NCBI GenBank assembly: GCA_003139615.1
Contig: PLJH01000032.1
Location: 35,071 to 99,070, forward strand
DNA from: Alphaproteobacteria bacterium
GTDB taxonomy: Bacteria; Pseudomonadota; Alphaproteobacteria; Micropepsales; Micropepsaceae
Length of the DNA stretch: 64,000 nucleotides
Direction: 5' to 3'
Position numbers and translations under genes: made by a program. Under the pieces are notes generated by a model that was not told where the DNA came from, searched no databases, and worked only from the letters and a program-made list of their open reading frames with translations. Shown in pieces: positions 1-8,876 of this stretch (position 1 is the first letter of the stretch; each line of letters starts with the position of its first letter).

Positions 1-3
1 GAA

Positions 4-103
4 TTTTTCGGGGCGGGGTAATGTTCATGCAGCACCCCGCCCCGAAATTCTCTTTTCGCTCACGCTCAAAGATAATTTCGACCCGCCCGCAAGGGGCGGG
101 TGG
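4..103. repeat. Dispersed intergenic palindromic repeat, copy A
   Basis: This stretch contains GC-rich inverted segments (TCGGGGCGGGG pairing with CCCCGCCCCGA, and ACCCGCCC pairing with GGGCGGGT) around a central block CCCGAAATTCTCTTTTCGCT at 41-60. The same block and layout recur at 27723-27823, where the G/C arms differ but keep pairing. That compensatory change suggests a structured RNA or DNA element. The element may begin before the window. It lies just downstream of the pbpC stop codon. Confidence 0.75.
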
Positions 104-117
104 CGCAAGAACCGCGT

Positions 118-2220
118 TCAATGCTGCCGCTTGAAGCGGATATTGGCTGTGTCGCTGCGGCCTTCGGCATCGACCACCGTCACCCGTGCGAACCCCTCGC
201 CTTGCGGCTGGAAAAGTACGGGCTGGAACCGGTCGAAACTGCCCAACAGCTGGCCGTTGACCAGCCAGGTGAGCGGCCCGCTGCCGCCATCGGCCTTGAA
301 CAGGATCGTGCGGTCTTTCGCGTCGGGCGCGGGCAGCGGAACCGTGGCGCCGTTCGGCGGGAATGAAATCGAGGGCGGCGGAACATTGGTCGTCTGCGGC
401 GCGGGCGGCCGATCGACCTCGCGTGTGAACACACGAAGACTCGGCGGCAACTGATCCGTCGAAGTCACCATGATGGTGCCGGACGGCGGCAATGGCGCGG
501 GACGTTTGTCGGGCGGCAGCAATTCGAAGGTGCGGAGCAAAATGGGGGCAGCAGCCTCGCGACCGATGCGGCCCGCGCTCGGCGCGCCGTCGGCACGGCC
601 GACCCAGACGCCGACCGTGTAATCGTTGGAGAATCCGACGGACCATGCATCGCGGAAGCCGTAGGACGTGCCGGTCTTGAATCCGACCGTGCGTTTGCGC
701 GCGAGGCCCTCGCCCATCGCCCACCCTTCGGGCAATGCGACGCCATCCAGGATATCGCGCAGATAATATGCCGCGACCGGGCCGAACATCCGATGGCTCG
801 CACCTTCGGGCGCATCGGCGAGATAGCGCAGGCCCCGCGCCTCGCCGCCTTCCGCGATGCCGGCATAAAGCATCGTGATGTCGGCGAGGCTGATGCCGAG
901 GCCACCCAGCGCGATGGGTAGACTCGGCGCGGTATCGCGCGTCGGATAGGCGATGCGCGCGCCCGCATTGGTCAGCGCAAGCGAGAACCGCAATGGCCCA
1001 ATGCGGTCGAGCACCATCACCGCGGGCACATTGAGCGACATGCGCAACGCATCGCGCGCCGTCACCGCGCCCTGGAAATAGCCTTCGAAATCGCGCGGCG
1101 CATAATCGCCGAACACCATGGGCTGGTCTTCCATCATGCTCGCCGGGTGCAGCACGAGATCGTCGAAGGCGAGGCCATAGATGAAGGGCTTGAGCGCCGA
1201 GCCGGGCGAGCGGGCGCGCTGGGCGAGATCGATCTGTCCCGATGCACCCCAGAAATCCGTGCCGCCGTCATAGGCGAGCACGTTGCGCGTGCGGTTCTCG
1301 ACCACGACGATGGCGAGGCTGCCGCCGTCTTCGAGATATTTGCGTTCGCGCGCGGCCATGCGCTCGACGGAGTCCTGAAGGCCTGCGTCGATGGTCGTTG
1401 TGAGAAAAGTCCGATGCGGGAATTCGCGCATGAGGCGTTGGGCGAGATGCGGCGCGGCCAGCGGCATCGCAAGCCGCAAGGATGCGACACCTTCGCGTTC
1501 CGCCACGCGCGCATCGCCGGCAGTGACCACGCCGTCCGCCACCATGCGCGCAAGCACCTTGTCGCGTCCCGCCTTGGCGGCAATCGCATGGCGGTCGGGG
1601 CGATGGCGCGCGGGCGATTGGGGCAGTGCCACGAGCAATGCGGATTCGGAAAGATCGAGCGCCGCAGGTTCCTTGCCGAAATAGGCGAGCGACGCCGCGC
1701 GCAGGCCCTCGATATTGCCGCCGAAAGGCGCGAGCGTCAGATAGATCGAAAGGATCTGGTCCTTCGAATAGCGTTCCTCCAGCTGGAGCGCGCGCACCAT
1801 CTGAATGAGTTTCGTGCCGAAGCCGCGGGGGCGAGGCTCGAGCAGGCGTGCGGCTTGCATGGTGAGCGTGGAGGCGCCGGAGACGATGCGGCGCGCACCC
1901 GCATATTGAAACGCCGCGCGCGCGATGGCGAACGGATCGACGCCCCAATGATCGTCGAACCGCCGATCTTCATAGGCCTTGAGCAGCTTGAGATAGCGCG
2001 GGTTCGCGTCGCGCACATCGGTCCCGAGCCGCCAATAACCGTCTTTCGACAGGAATGGCCGCAGCAATTGCCCGTCGTGACCGACCACTTCCGGCGACAA
2101 CATCTCCACGCGCGCGAGGTCGGGCGGATTGGCCCGGTCGGCTGCCGCAAGTGAAGACACGATTCCCAGCGCGGCGAACGCTGCGATAATGAGACGGGAT
2201 TGCCAGAATTGAGAGAGCAT
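118..2220 (-). CDS. pbpC: Penicillin-binding protein 1C (bifunctional transglycosylase/transpeptidase)
   Basis: 700 aa, usual length for PBP1C. It polymerises and crosslinks peptidoglycan at the outer face of the inner membrane. Residues 1-27 form an N-terminal signal anchor. The GT51 glycosyltransferase domain follows, with catalytic Glu84 in the EDRRF motif and GASTLTMQ near 115-122. The transpeptidase domain carries SALK at 341-344, SLN at 395-397 and KTG at 515-517. The last ~90 residues match the BiPBP C-terminal domain of PBP1C in position and character. It lies 161 bp downstream of the alpha-2-macroglobulin gene on the same strand. This pairing is conserved in many bacteria, as in the E. 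coli yfhM-pbpC pair, and suggests a joint role in periplasmic defence or repair. Confidence 0.95.
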   Translation of the reverse strand: MLSQFWQSRLIIAAFAALGIVSSLAAADRANPPDLARVEMLSPEVVGHDGQLLRPFLSKDGYWRLGTDVRDANPRYLKLLKAYEDRRFDDHWGVDPFAIARAAFQYAGARRIVSGASTLTMQAARLLEPRPRGFGTKLIQMVRALQLEERYSKDQILSIYLTLAPFGGNIEGLRAASLAYFGKEPAALDLSESALLVALPQSPARHRPDRHAIAAKAGRDKVLARMVADGVVTAGDARVAEREGVASLRLAMPLAAPHLAQRLMREFPHRTFLTTTIDAGLQDSVERMAARERKYLEDGGSLAIVVVENRTRNVLAYDGGTDFWGASGQIDLAQRARSPGSALKPFIYGLAFDDLVLHPASMMEDQPMVFGDYAPRDFEGYFQGAVTARDALRMSLNVPAVMVLDRIGPLRFSLALTNAGARIAYPTRDTAPSLPIALGGLGISLADITMLYAGIAEGGEARGLRYLADAPEGASHRMFGPVAAYYLRDILDGVALPEGWAMGEGLARKRTVGFKTGTSYGFRDAWSVGFSNDYTVGVWVGRADGAPSAGRIGREAAAPILLRTFELLPPDKRPAPLPPSGTIMVTSTDQLPPSLRVFTREVDRPPAPQTTNVPPPSISFPPNGATVPLPAPDAKDRTILFKADGGSGPLTWLVNGQLLGSFDRFQPVLFQPQGEGFARVTVVDAEGRSDTANIRFKRQH

Positions 2221-2229
2221 TGGGGTTCA

Positions 2230-2358
2230 GTCCCCCCACCCGGAGCGCTACGCGCTCCGACCTCCCCGCGAGGGGGAGGTGAAAAAGGATTTGCGCATCG
2301 CGATGACAAACGCCGAAGGGTCCCCTCCCCCTTGTTGGGAGGGATAGGGTGGGGGGAC
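2230..2358. repeat. Composite intergenic palindrome between A2M and pbpC
   Basis: Perfect 12-bp outer arms, GTCCCCCCACCC at 2230-2241 and its complement at 2347-2358, enclose two smaller hairpins. These are GGAGCGC-TAC-GCGCTCC at 2242-2258 and CCTCCCC-GCGA-GGGGGAGG at 2261-2279. The same arrangement (a GCGC palindrome followed by a CCTCCCC/GGGGGAGG hairpin) recurs at 14181-14222 and 22837-22876. It may modulate readthrough from A2M into pbpC. Confidence 0.6.
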
Positions 2359-2381
2359 GCCTTTGAAAGACACCACGCTAC

Positions 2382-5300
2382 TCACTGTCCCTGCGCTATC
2401 GTCACGGTGCCCATGTCGGTGCGGGCGAGGATGGCGGGGGAATACATATCCTCGACAACACCGGCCGGCATCGCGAAGGTTCCAGCCGTTACCGCGCGCG
2501 CGATATAGGCGAGACGGAATGTCGGCGGCGGTGGCGCGGGCTTCTTCGGGTCCGGCTTCTCCTGATATTGCGTGCCGACATCGAACGCGGCCACGAACCG
2601 GTCGTCGCGCGCCTCTTCGACATTCACATCGTTGAGGGTCGCCAGCCACGCATACGCCTTGCCGTCATCGCCCGCGACCGGCATTTCGATTTCAAGTCCG
2701 GCCGGCAGAAGATCGAGTGCGGCCATCTTGCGGTAATAATTGTTCGCCATCTGGCCTTCGAGCACGACCATCACGCGGTCGTTCTGCTTGAGCGTTGCAA
2801 GATCGGCCGGCTCGCCGCTCATCGTCCACACGGTTTTCTTGAGCGTGAGGCCGTTCGCGGCGACCGGCAACGGCAAGATCGGCGTGCCTTGCACCGACAC
2901 CGTGCGCCAGACGGGCGCATCGCCGCGATTGGTAAGCGTGATGCCGGCCGACAGCGCCCCGAGCGAAGGCGCCAAACGGATCGCACCGTCACGCGGTTGC
3001 GCGCGCTGATTGTTCACGAAGATGTTGAGCGGCGCGCTTTGCCTGGTGAGGTCGTAAGCCGCGCGCAGCATCCACGCTTTTTCCTGCGTCGTCGTGATGT
3101 TGAGGCGCATATCGACATCGTCGGTGCGCTTCATCAAGGCGGGCACCACTTCCGGATCGCCGCCTTCGATGGCAAGCGCGGTCGTGCCCGCAAGATCGCG
3201 CACGAAGGAGCCGTAATCGTCCGTCGAATAAGCATCGGGCTTCGCCGACATCAGGATGTCGCGCGCGCGTCCGAAGGCATAAACCGCCCGCGAACGGTCG
3301 CCGGACTGGGCTGCTGCCGCGCCTGTCAAAGCCGCGGCAATCGCGCTGCTCCATTCGCTGCCGCGCGTATCGCTGAAATAGCGCAGGTCGCTGAGGTTCA
3401 CCTGTCCCATTTTCGCCAGCACATAGAACGAATAGGCGCGCACCGCGTCGTCATTGGAATCGGCGGCCGCCGTCGTGCGCAGCCAACCCGCGCCGCGCTT
3501 GAGCGCCTCGTTCGGCACGACATAGCCCTTGGTCTTTGCCTGATCGAGGAAGTCGAGCGCGAACACCGAAATCCAAGGATCGGCATCGGAGCCCGGACCC
3601 CACATGCCGAAATTGCCCGCGAAGTTCTGCATGTCGAGGACCGTGTCGACGGAATCCTGGATTCGCGCTCTGAGCGCCTGATCTTTCGGCAGGCCCGCAA
3701 GATCGGCGAGATCGTTGAAATAGAGCAGCGGCATCGCGAGGCTCGTCTGCTGCTCGATGCAGCCGAACGGATATTTGTCGAGCCAGCGCAGCAGGCCCGG
3801 CACGTCGTTGTAGCCATGCGCGGCCGAGACATCGAGCGCGACCACGACGGTCGACGGCGCGAGATCGGCCACAAGCGCCTTGTTCGCGGTGAAGCTTTGG
3901 CCCGCAGCCAGAACGGCGGTGTCATCGCGCGCGACATCGAGCTGCGGCGCGCGCACTTCGATCTGCCACGAGCGGCTCACGGCGAATCCGCCTGGCCCTT
4001 TGAGGCTCATTGAAATGGTGGCGACTCCCAGCCCCTTGCCTTCGAGCACAACCGGCAACAGCACGCGCTGGCCCTTGGCGAGAATCTGCGTGATCACATC
4101 CTGCGCCGCGCCGGAATCGAGACCGACGGGACCGGACGCCGTCACGGTCGCAATATAGGTTCCCGGTGCGCCTTCGACATTGTTCATGTTGAGGGCAGCT
4201 TCGGCGCGGTCATTGGGCGCGAGGAAACGCGGCAACACGATATCGGCCACGACGGGATCGCGGACGGTCAGCGGCCGGTCGGCATGGCCGACTTTCTTGT
4301 CGCTCATCACCACAGCCATCAGCCGCAGCTCGCCGTTGAAATCCGGGATGTCGAGCGGCACTTGCGCCATGCCGCCTGCGCCCACTTTCACGAGGCCCGA
4401 GAACAACGCGACGGTCCGCGTCGGCACGACGGCGAGCGGACGCCCGCCCAGATTGTCGCCGCCTTCGCGCAGGCTGCCGACGGGGCCCTTCTCGGTCTTG
4501 ATCAACCGGCCGTAGTCGTCATGCATGCCGACGCCCAGCCGGCGCTTGCCGAAATAATAGGTGACGGGATCTGGCGATTTGAAATCGGTGAGTTGAAGAA
4601 TGCCTTCGTCCACCGCGGCCAGGGTCAGATAGGCGGCCTCGCCATTGTCCAATCCTTTGATCACGACCGGGATGTTGATGTGCTGGCGCGGCGTGATCTT
4701 GGTCGGCCCGCCGATGAGAGGCGTCAGCGTCCGCGCGGAATTGTCGACGCCAAGCCATGCGACGCCGATCGAGCGCACAGGCTCGTGTCCCGTCGCGTCG
4801 TTCAGCGCGCGATAATGCGTGACGAGAACGTAAGCGCCTGCGCCCCAATCCGCCGACACCGGAATATCGACGGATGCGCCGCTCGCGGGCGCATCGATCA
4901 TCTGCGAAGAGAACACGCGGTCGCCTGCCACCACGACAAGCGCGCGGCCGTCCGCCACCGGTTTGATGGAGATATGCGCGACTTCACCCGGCTTATAGGA
5001 CGGCTTGTTCGCCGCCACCGGAATACGATCCGGCCTGTCGCCGGCAGAACTCGCCGCCCAGCCGGAATAGAAGCGATAGGAACTCGACGCCTTGGTCCTG
5101 GGATCGGTGATCGTGAGGCGGTAGGAACCCCACGGGAAGTTTTGCGCCAGCTTCGCAGGCGCGGTCGTTCCGATGTCGAGCGTGCCGCTCGTCATCAAGC
5201 GATCACGCGTGACCGACTGATATTTCCACTGGCTGTTGCTGTCCTGGAACCATTGATAGGTCGTATCTTCGCGCACCCAGGTGTAGGTAAGGCCACCAGC

Positions 5301-7292
5301 CGCGATACGCTTGCCCGCGCCGTTGACGACGATGGCCTCGAAGCCGGCTTTGCCGTTCTCGTTGACGGAATCATTGTCGAAATCCGGACGCAAGCCGATG
5401 GCCACGTCGCGCGTGCGCACGGGAATCTCGATGGTCTTGTCGGTGGTGCGGCCGCCCGGTTCGTGAATCGAGACCTTGATCACAGCCTTGAGCGGCAAAG
5501 TCGTGTCGGCCAGTTCACCGATGGTGCCTGTCACTTCCGTGACGCCCGTTGCGTCGGTGACAGGCACATTGAGCGTGACGCTCACATCCGAAAACGTGTC
5601 GTCGGCACGCCCGAATTTATAAAGCGAGAAATCCGGAAACGGATTGCCGTCTGTCGTGATATGCGCTTCGCCTTCGCCGGTCAGCCCGGATGCCGGCGCG
5701 CCATAGAGGAAGCGGCTTTCCGCGCGCACATGCAGGTCGCTGTTGGGATGCAGCACGGCGTCTTCGGCCGTCAGCGTCACCTTGAGCTTCTGCGGCACGA
5801 AATCCGCGACATCGAATTGCACACGACCGACCGGATCGGCCTTGGGATCGATATAGGCTGCGATCTGCCAACGGCCATGCGGGGCCGTCTTGTTGAGCGG
5901 CAGCGCCCAAAGGGCAGTTCCGGACGCAAGCGAGGCGCCGGCAATCGTGGTGCGGGCGACTTCGGCGCCGTCCGGCCGATCGGCGACCAAGGTCACGGGG
6001 GCGGTCATCGCGGCCCCCACGCGATCCCGCAACATCGTCACGGACTGGACAGTCTCGCCGGGGCGATAGACGCCGCGCTCGGTATAAAGATAAGCGTCGA
6101 CGGGACCGGGCGATGCACGCCCGCCCACGCCGCGATCGGTGAGATCGAAAGCGGGGCGGCGCAGATCGAGAAAGCTGAAATCGTCGCCGGCATAGGCCAT
6201 CACCACGACCGGTTCGTCGCCGCCCGTGCCGTGGAAGAAACCGGGATCGAAATCCGCCCGGCCCTGCGCGTCCGTCGTGACGGTCGAAACGACATTGTTG
6301 TCGCGCGCCACGAGGGTGAGCTTCACCCCGCTCATCGGCTTGGCGCTCGCATAGGAGCGCGCAAACACTGCGAGACCGTTCGCACCCTGGAAGGTCGTCA
6401 GCGCGATGTCGGAATCGATCACCCATTGCGAGGCAAGCTCGCCCGAATCGTCGCTCGGATCTGCATCCGCAGCCTGCGCCGCCTTTTTCGCGTCACGCGC
6501 CACCAGCACATAGGCGCCGGGCTTCTTGTCTTTCAGAATGTCGCGGATGGGAATGAGCGTGACGACCGAGTCGTTCTTGACGTTGGCCACATCCATGGTG
6601 CCCGTCCAGATGACGGCCCCCTGGTTGTTCTCGATCTGGGTCTTGTCCCAGGAATAGAGCGTCGTCTGGTCGACCACGCCGCTTTCGATCTGCGACAGCA
6701 GCCGGTCGCCGACCTTGATCACTTCCAGCTTCAGCTTGTCGATATTGATTGTCGTGACCGGCACGCCGTCGGCATTGTCGCGCGGCAGCACGATGCCGCC
6801 CGAGAAACGCACCAGAGCGGGTTTGTCGCGCAATTCGACGGGGACGGTTTCTTCCTCCACCAGCTTGTCGCCGGCCGCGTCGGGAAAGCCCGTCTTCAGC
6901 GTCACATTATACGTCTGGTTGAAATCGAGGCCGCCGATGCAGAGCCGCGCATCGAACGGGCGGACGACGATCCGCGTTTTGGGATCGACCGTCAGGTAGT
7001 CCTCGTAATGCGTCTTTCCGGAGATATCGAGCGCGCGCGTGAAGACGAGGCAAGCCTGCGCCTGGGCCTGGGAGGTGTCGATTTCGAGGCGGTGAAAGGC
7101 GAATTCGGGGGACGCCGCCATCTGCGACGGCGTCATGGTCTGCGTGACGGACGTGACGCCCTTGGCCAGCCGCTCGAGGAAGCTGCCCGGCGTCTCGCCG
7201 CCATTGCGCCCGCCCAGATAATAGAGGACGCCGATGACGACGATCAGGACAGCCGCGACGGCGCCACCGATCCAAAACGGACGACGATTCAT
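2382..7292 (-). CDS. Alpha-2-macroglobulin family protein (bacterial protease trap)
   Basis: 1636 aa, typical of bacterial A2M (YfhM/ECAM). The protein starts with a short cytoplasmic piece and one hydrophobic segment (about residues 8-27). Tandem MG beta-sandwich domains follow, then the thioester region with C-I-E-Q at about residues 1178-1181, inside YPFGCIEQ. Family knowledge says the Cys-Gln thioester reacts covalently with attacking proteases in the periplasm. No clear lipobox is seen, so a membrane anchor rather than a lipoprotein is likely. The gene is upstream of pbpC on the same strand, matching the conserved A2M-PBP1C pair. The antisense strand is also open for more than 1 kb, but only this frame has recognisable domains. 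Confidence 0.95.
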   Translation of the reverse strand: MNRRPFWIGGAVAAVLIVVIGVLYYLGGRNGGETPGSFLERLAKGVTSVTQTMTPSQMAASPEFAFHRLEIDTSQAQAQACLVFTRALDISGKTHYEDYLTVDPKTRIVVRPFDARLCIGGLDFNQTYNVTLKTGFPDAAGDKLVEEETVPVELRDKPALVRFSGGIVLPRDNADGVPVTTINIDKLKLEVIKVGDRLLSQIESGVVDQTTLYSWDKTQIENNQGAVIWTGTMDVANVKNDSVVTLIPIRDILKDKKPGAYVLVARDAKKAAQAADADPSDDSGELASQWVIDSDIALTTFQGANGLAVFARSYASAKPMSGVKLTLVARDNNVVSTVTTDAQGRADFDPGFFHGTGGDEPVVVMAYAGDDFSFLDLRRPAFDLTDRGVGGRASPGPVDAYLYTERGVYRPGETVQSVTMLRDRVGAAMTAPVTLVADRPDGAEVARTTIAGASLASGTALWALPLNKTAPHGRWQIAAYIDPKADPVGRVQFDVADFVPQKLKVTLTAEDAVLHPNSDLHVRAESRFLYGAPASGLTGEGEAHITTDGNPFPDFSLYKFGRADDTFSDVSVTLNVPVTDATGVTEVTGTIGELADTTLPLKAVIKVSIHEPGGRTTDKTIEIPVRTRDVAIGLRPDFDNDSVNENGKAGFEAIVVNGAGKRIAAGGLTYTWVREDTTYQWFQDSNSQWKYQSVTRDRLMTSGTLDIGTTAPAKLAQNFPWGSYRLTITDPRTKASSSYRFYSGWAASSAGDRPDRIPVAANKPSYKPGEVAHISIKPVADGRALVVVAGDRVFSSQMIDAPASGASVDIPVSADWGAGAYVLVTHYRALNDATGHEPVRSIGVAWLGVDNSARTLTPLIGGPTKITPRQHINIPVVIKGLDNGEAAYLTLAAVDEGILQLTDFKSPDPVTYYFGKRRLGVGMHDDYGRLIKTEKGPVGSLREGGDNLGGRPLAVVPTRTVALFSGLVKVGAGGMAQVPLDIPDFNGELRLMAVVMSDKKVGHADRPLTVRDPVVADIVLPRFLAPNDRAEAALNMNNVEGAPGTYIATVTASGPVGLDSGAAQDVITQILAKGQRVLLPVVLEGKGLGVATISMSLKGPGGFAVSRSWQIEVRAPQLDVARDDTAVLAAGQSFTANKALVADLAPSTVVVALDVSAAHGYNDVPGLLRWLDKYPFGCIEQQTSLAMPLLYFNDLADLAGLPKDQALRARIQDSVDTVLDMQNFAGNFGMWGPGSDADPWISVFALDFLDQAKTKGYVVPNEALKRGAGWLRTTAAADSNDDAVRAYSFYVLAKMGQVNLSDLRYFSDTRGSEWSSAIAAALTGAAAAQSGDRSRAVYAFGRARDILMSAKPDAYSTDDYGSFVRDLAGTTALAIEGGDPEVVPALMKRTDDVDMRLNITTTQEKAWMLRAAYDLTRQSAPLNIFVNNQRAQPRDGAIRLAPSLGALSAGITLTNRGDAPVWRTVSVQGTPILPLPVAANGLTLKKTVWTMSGEPADLATLKQNDRVMVVLEGQMANNYYRKMAALDLLPAGLEIEMPVAGDDGKAYAWLATLNDVNVEEARDDRFVAAFDVGTQYQEKPDPKKPAPPPPTFRLAYIARAVTAGTFAMPAGVVEDMYSPAILARTDMGTVTIAQGQ

Positions 7293-7449
7293 AGTCCCCT
7301 CCCGAAGCGCGAGCTACGCGCGCCGGCAGCCTATCGTTCCGCCGGGCACCCGGCAATTCGCGAGGGGAGGATTGCGCGCGATCTTGGCCGCAAGATGACG
7401 CAGGCGTTGCCGACAGCAAATAATTCCACGACGGCAATCATGGCGGCGT

Positions 7450-8448
7450 TCAATGGCCGACGATTGTACTGCGGGGCATTCCTTCGCGGCTGCGCACCTC
7501 CGAGGGGGAGACCCCGAAGCGGCGGCGGAAGGCCCGGTTGAAATAGGAGAGATCGCCGAAGCCAGCGTCGAACACGATGTCGCCGACGCCACGATGGCGC
7601 GAACGGAGGTTCGTCAGCGCCCGGTAGACAAGCACCAGCCGCCGCCCGAGCACGTATTCGGAAAAGGTGGTGCCTTCGCTTTCGAACAGGCGCTGCACCT
7701 GGCGCGCAGACAAACCTCCCGCGCGCGCGACTTCGCCGACCGAAAGCTCGTGCCGATTTAAATGCTGCGAAATGAAGCCTTTGATGGCCGCCATTCGGCC
7801 GGCCCGCAGCCCGCCATCGTTCGCGATTTCAACATTCTCGCGTGTCGGATTGAGCAGCAGCGCAACAAGGTCGTGCGTGTGCGACACGACGCGGCGTCGC
7901 AACTCGGGGCTCTCGAGCGGTTGCGAATCGAACAGGCGGGCATAGCTCATCAGAAGCTGAAGCGTTTCGTTCTGATGGGAAATTTTGTAGGCCACCTGAT
8001 CGTAGAGATTGGGCGCGAGCGGCGCCACGGCGGCGGCCGGGAAACGCACGCACAGCATCTTGCCCTTCGCCAACCGGTTATAGAACCCGGGTTCGGCGCA
8101 GGACATCAGGTAAGCATCGCCGGCCTCAAGAGTCAGATCGCGGCCGCGCTGCGAGGCGTTGACGGTTCCTTCTCCGTTCACGATGAGAACGAAGTCGTCA
8201 TTGTCGGCGGTAACCATCTGGCGCGCGCGGCGATTGATCGAAGGACCGACAGATCCCGAACCGATGCGCAAACCCGGCAAAATTCGCAAGGAAGCATCCG
8301 CCTCATAGGGGGTATCGCAAAGCGGATCGACCGACATGCGCAAAAGCTTGCGCGACAGCATTTCGCGCCAATAATCCATGCGCGCATGCGGCGGCACGCG
8401 ATTGGTCGTGAAATGCAGCAGGCGAAAATCAACCGGCGGACCGTCCAT
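7450..8448 (-). CDS. AraC-family transcriptional regulator
   Basis: 332 aa from the ATG at 8448; a longer reading frame reaches 8808, but the upstream part has no family similarity. A GAGGGA Shine-Dalgarno-like sequence lies just before 8448. The N-terminal ~200 residues resemble the AraC-binding-like ligand domain (PVDFRLLHFTTNRVPPHARMD start). The C-terminal ~100 residues are a double helix-turn-helix, with HELSVGEVARAGGLSARQVQ as the first helix pair and the FGDLSYFNRAFRRRFGVSPS signature in the second. It is divergent from the large secreted-type protein at 8877 and may control it or itself. The effector is unknown. Confidence 0.88.
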   Translation of the reverse strand: MDGPPVDFRLLHFTTNRVPPHARMDYWREMLSRKLLRMSVDPLCDTPYEADASLRILPGLRIGSGSVGPSINRRARQMVTADNDDFVLIVNGEGTVNASQRGRDLTLEAGDAYLMSCAEPGFYNRLAKGKMLCVRFPAAAVAPLAPNLYDQVAYKISHQNETLQLLMSYARLFDSQPLESPELRRRVVSHTHDLVALLLNPTRENVEIANDGGLRAGRMAAIKGFISQHLNRHELSVGEVARAGGLSARQVQRLFESEGTTFSEYVLGRRLVLVYRALTNLRSRHRGVGDIVFDAGFGDLSYFNRAFRRRFGVSPSEVRSREGMPRSTIVGH

Positions 8449-8876
8449 ACTTAAATCCCTCGAACCCCAGGCGGGAACCCCCGGCGCCGACTCGAAAATG
8501 GGGCGCGGCCCGATTGAGGTCAAGACGGCCCATGTCGCGCCAGGACAAACGTGTCGCTCCAGGTCAAATGTCGGCACCTTTTTCGATAATTCCTTAACAG
8601 GATTAGAGACCCGAACGTTCGCCGAACGGTTTCCGTTCGATTTCAAGCCGTTAGCGCAGATCGCCGCGATTGGGCTTCGAGCATCGTAAAATTGTCGAGC
8701 CATATGTCGCCGAACGCGCATTACGTCGCAATTGTCCAAGTTGCGGACGCGACAGAGCCTTAGGTTCCCTCCATCGGCGCGATGAAGCGTCCGTTTCGTT
8801 TCGCGCACGCGATGCTACCGAACGGAAATTATCGGACGCGCCAAATGCGGCCTAACCCTTTCCCTGGAGAGCGAAC
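8449..8876. other. 428-bp divergent intergenic region
   Basis: No convincing gene is visible between the AraC gene and the repeat protein. The region is less GC-rich than its neighbours and contains two adjacent palindromes at 8612-8639, annotated separately. A related half-site (CCGAACGGAAATTATCGG) lies near 8817-8834. Promoters for both flanking genes must lie here. TGGAGAG at about 8865 is the likely ribosome binding site for the gene at 8877. Confidence 0.5.
8612..8639. promoter_or_regulatory. Tandem palindromes, candidate operator
   Basis: CGAACGTTCG at 8612-8621 is a perfect 10-bp palindrome. It is followed at once by CGAACGG-TTT-CCGTTCG at 8623-8639, a perfect inverted repeat with 7-bp arms. 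Both sit in the divergent region between the AraC regulator and the 1022-aa protein, so they are plausible binding sites for a regulator. Which regulator binds is inference. Confidence 0.45.

Noticed and set aside
4284-7541. 1085-aa open frame antisense to the alpha-2-macroglobulin gene
   Set aside because: High-GC codon bias leaves the opposite strand open; the translation is His/Arg-rich with no domain, while the minus strand encodes a recognisable A2M.
8449-8808. Upstream 120-residue extension of the AraC frame
   Set aside because: It is basic and without similarity to the AraC ligand domain, overlaps the operator-like palindromes, and a good ribosome binding site precedes 8448.
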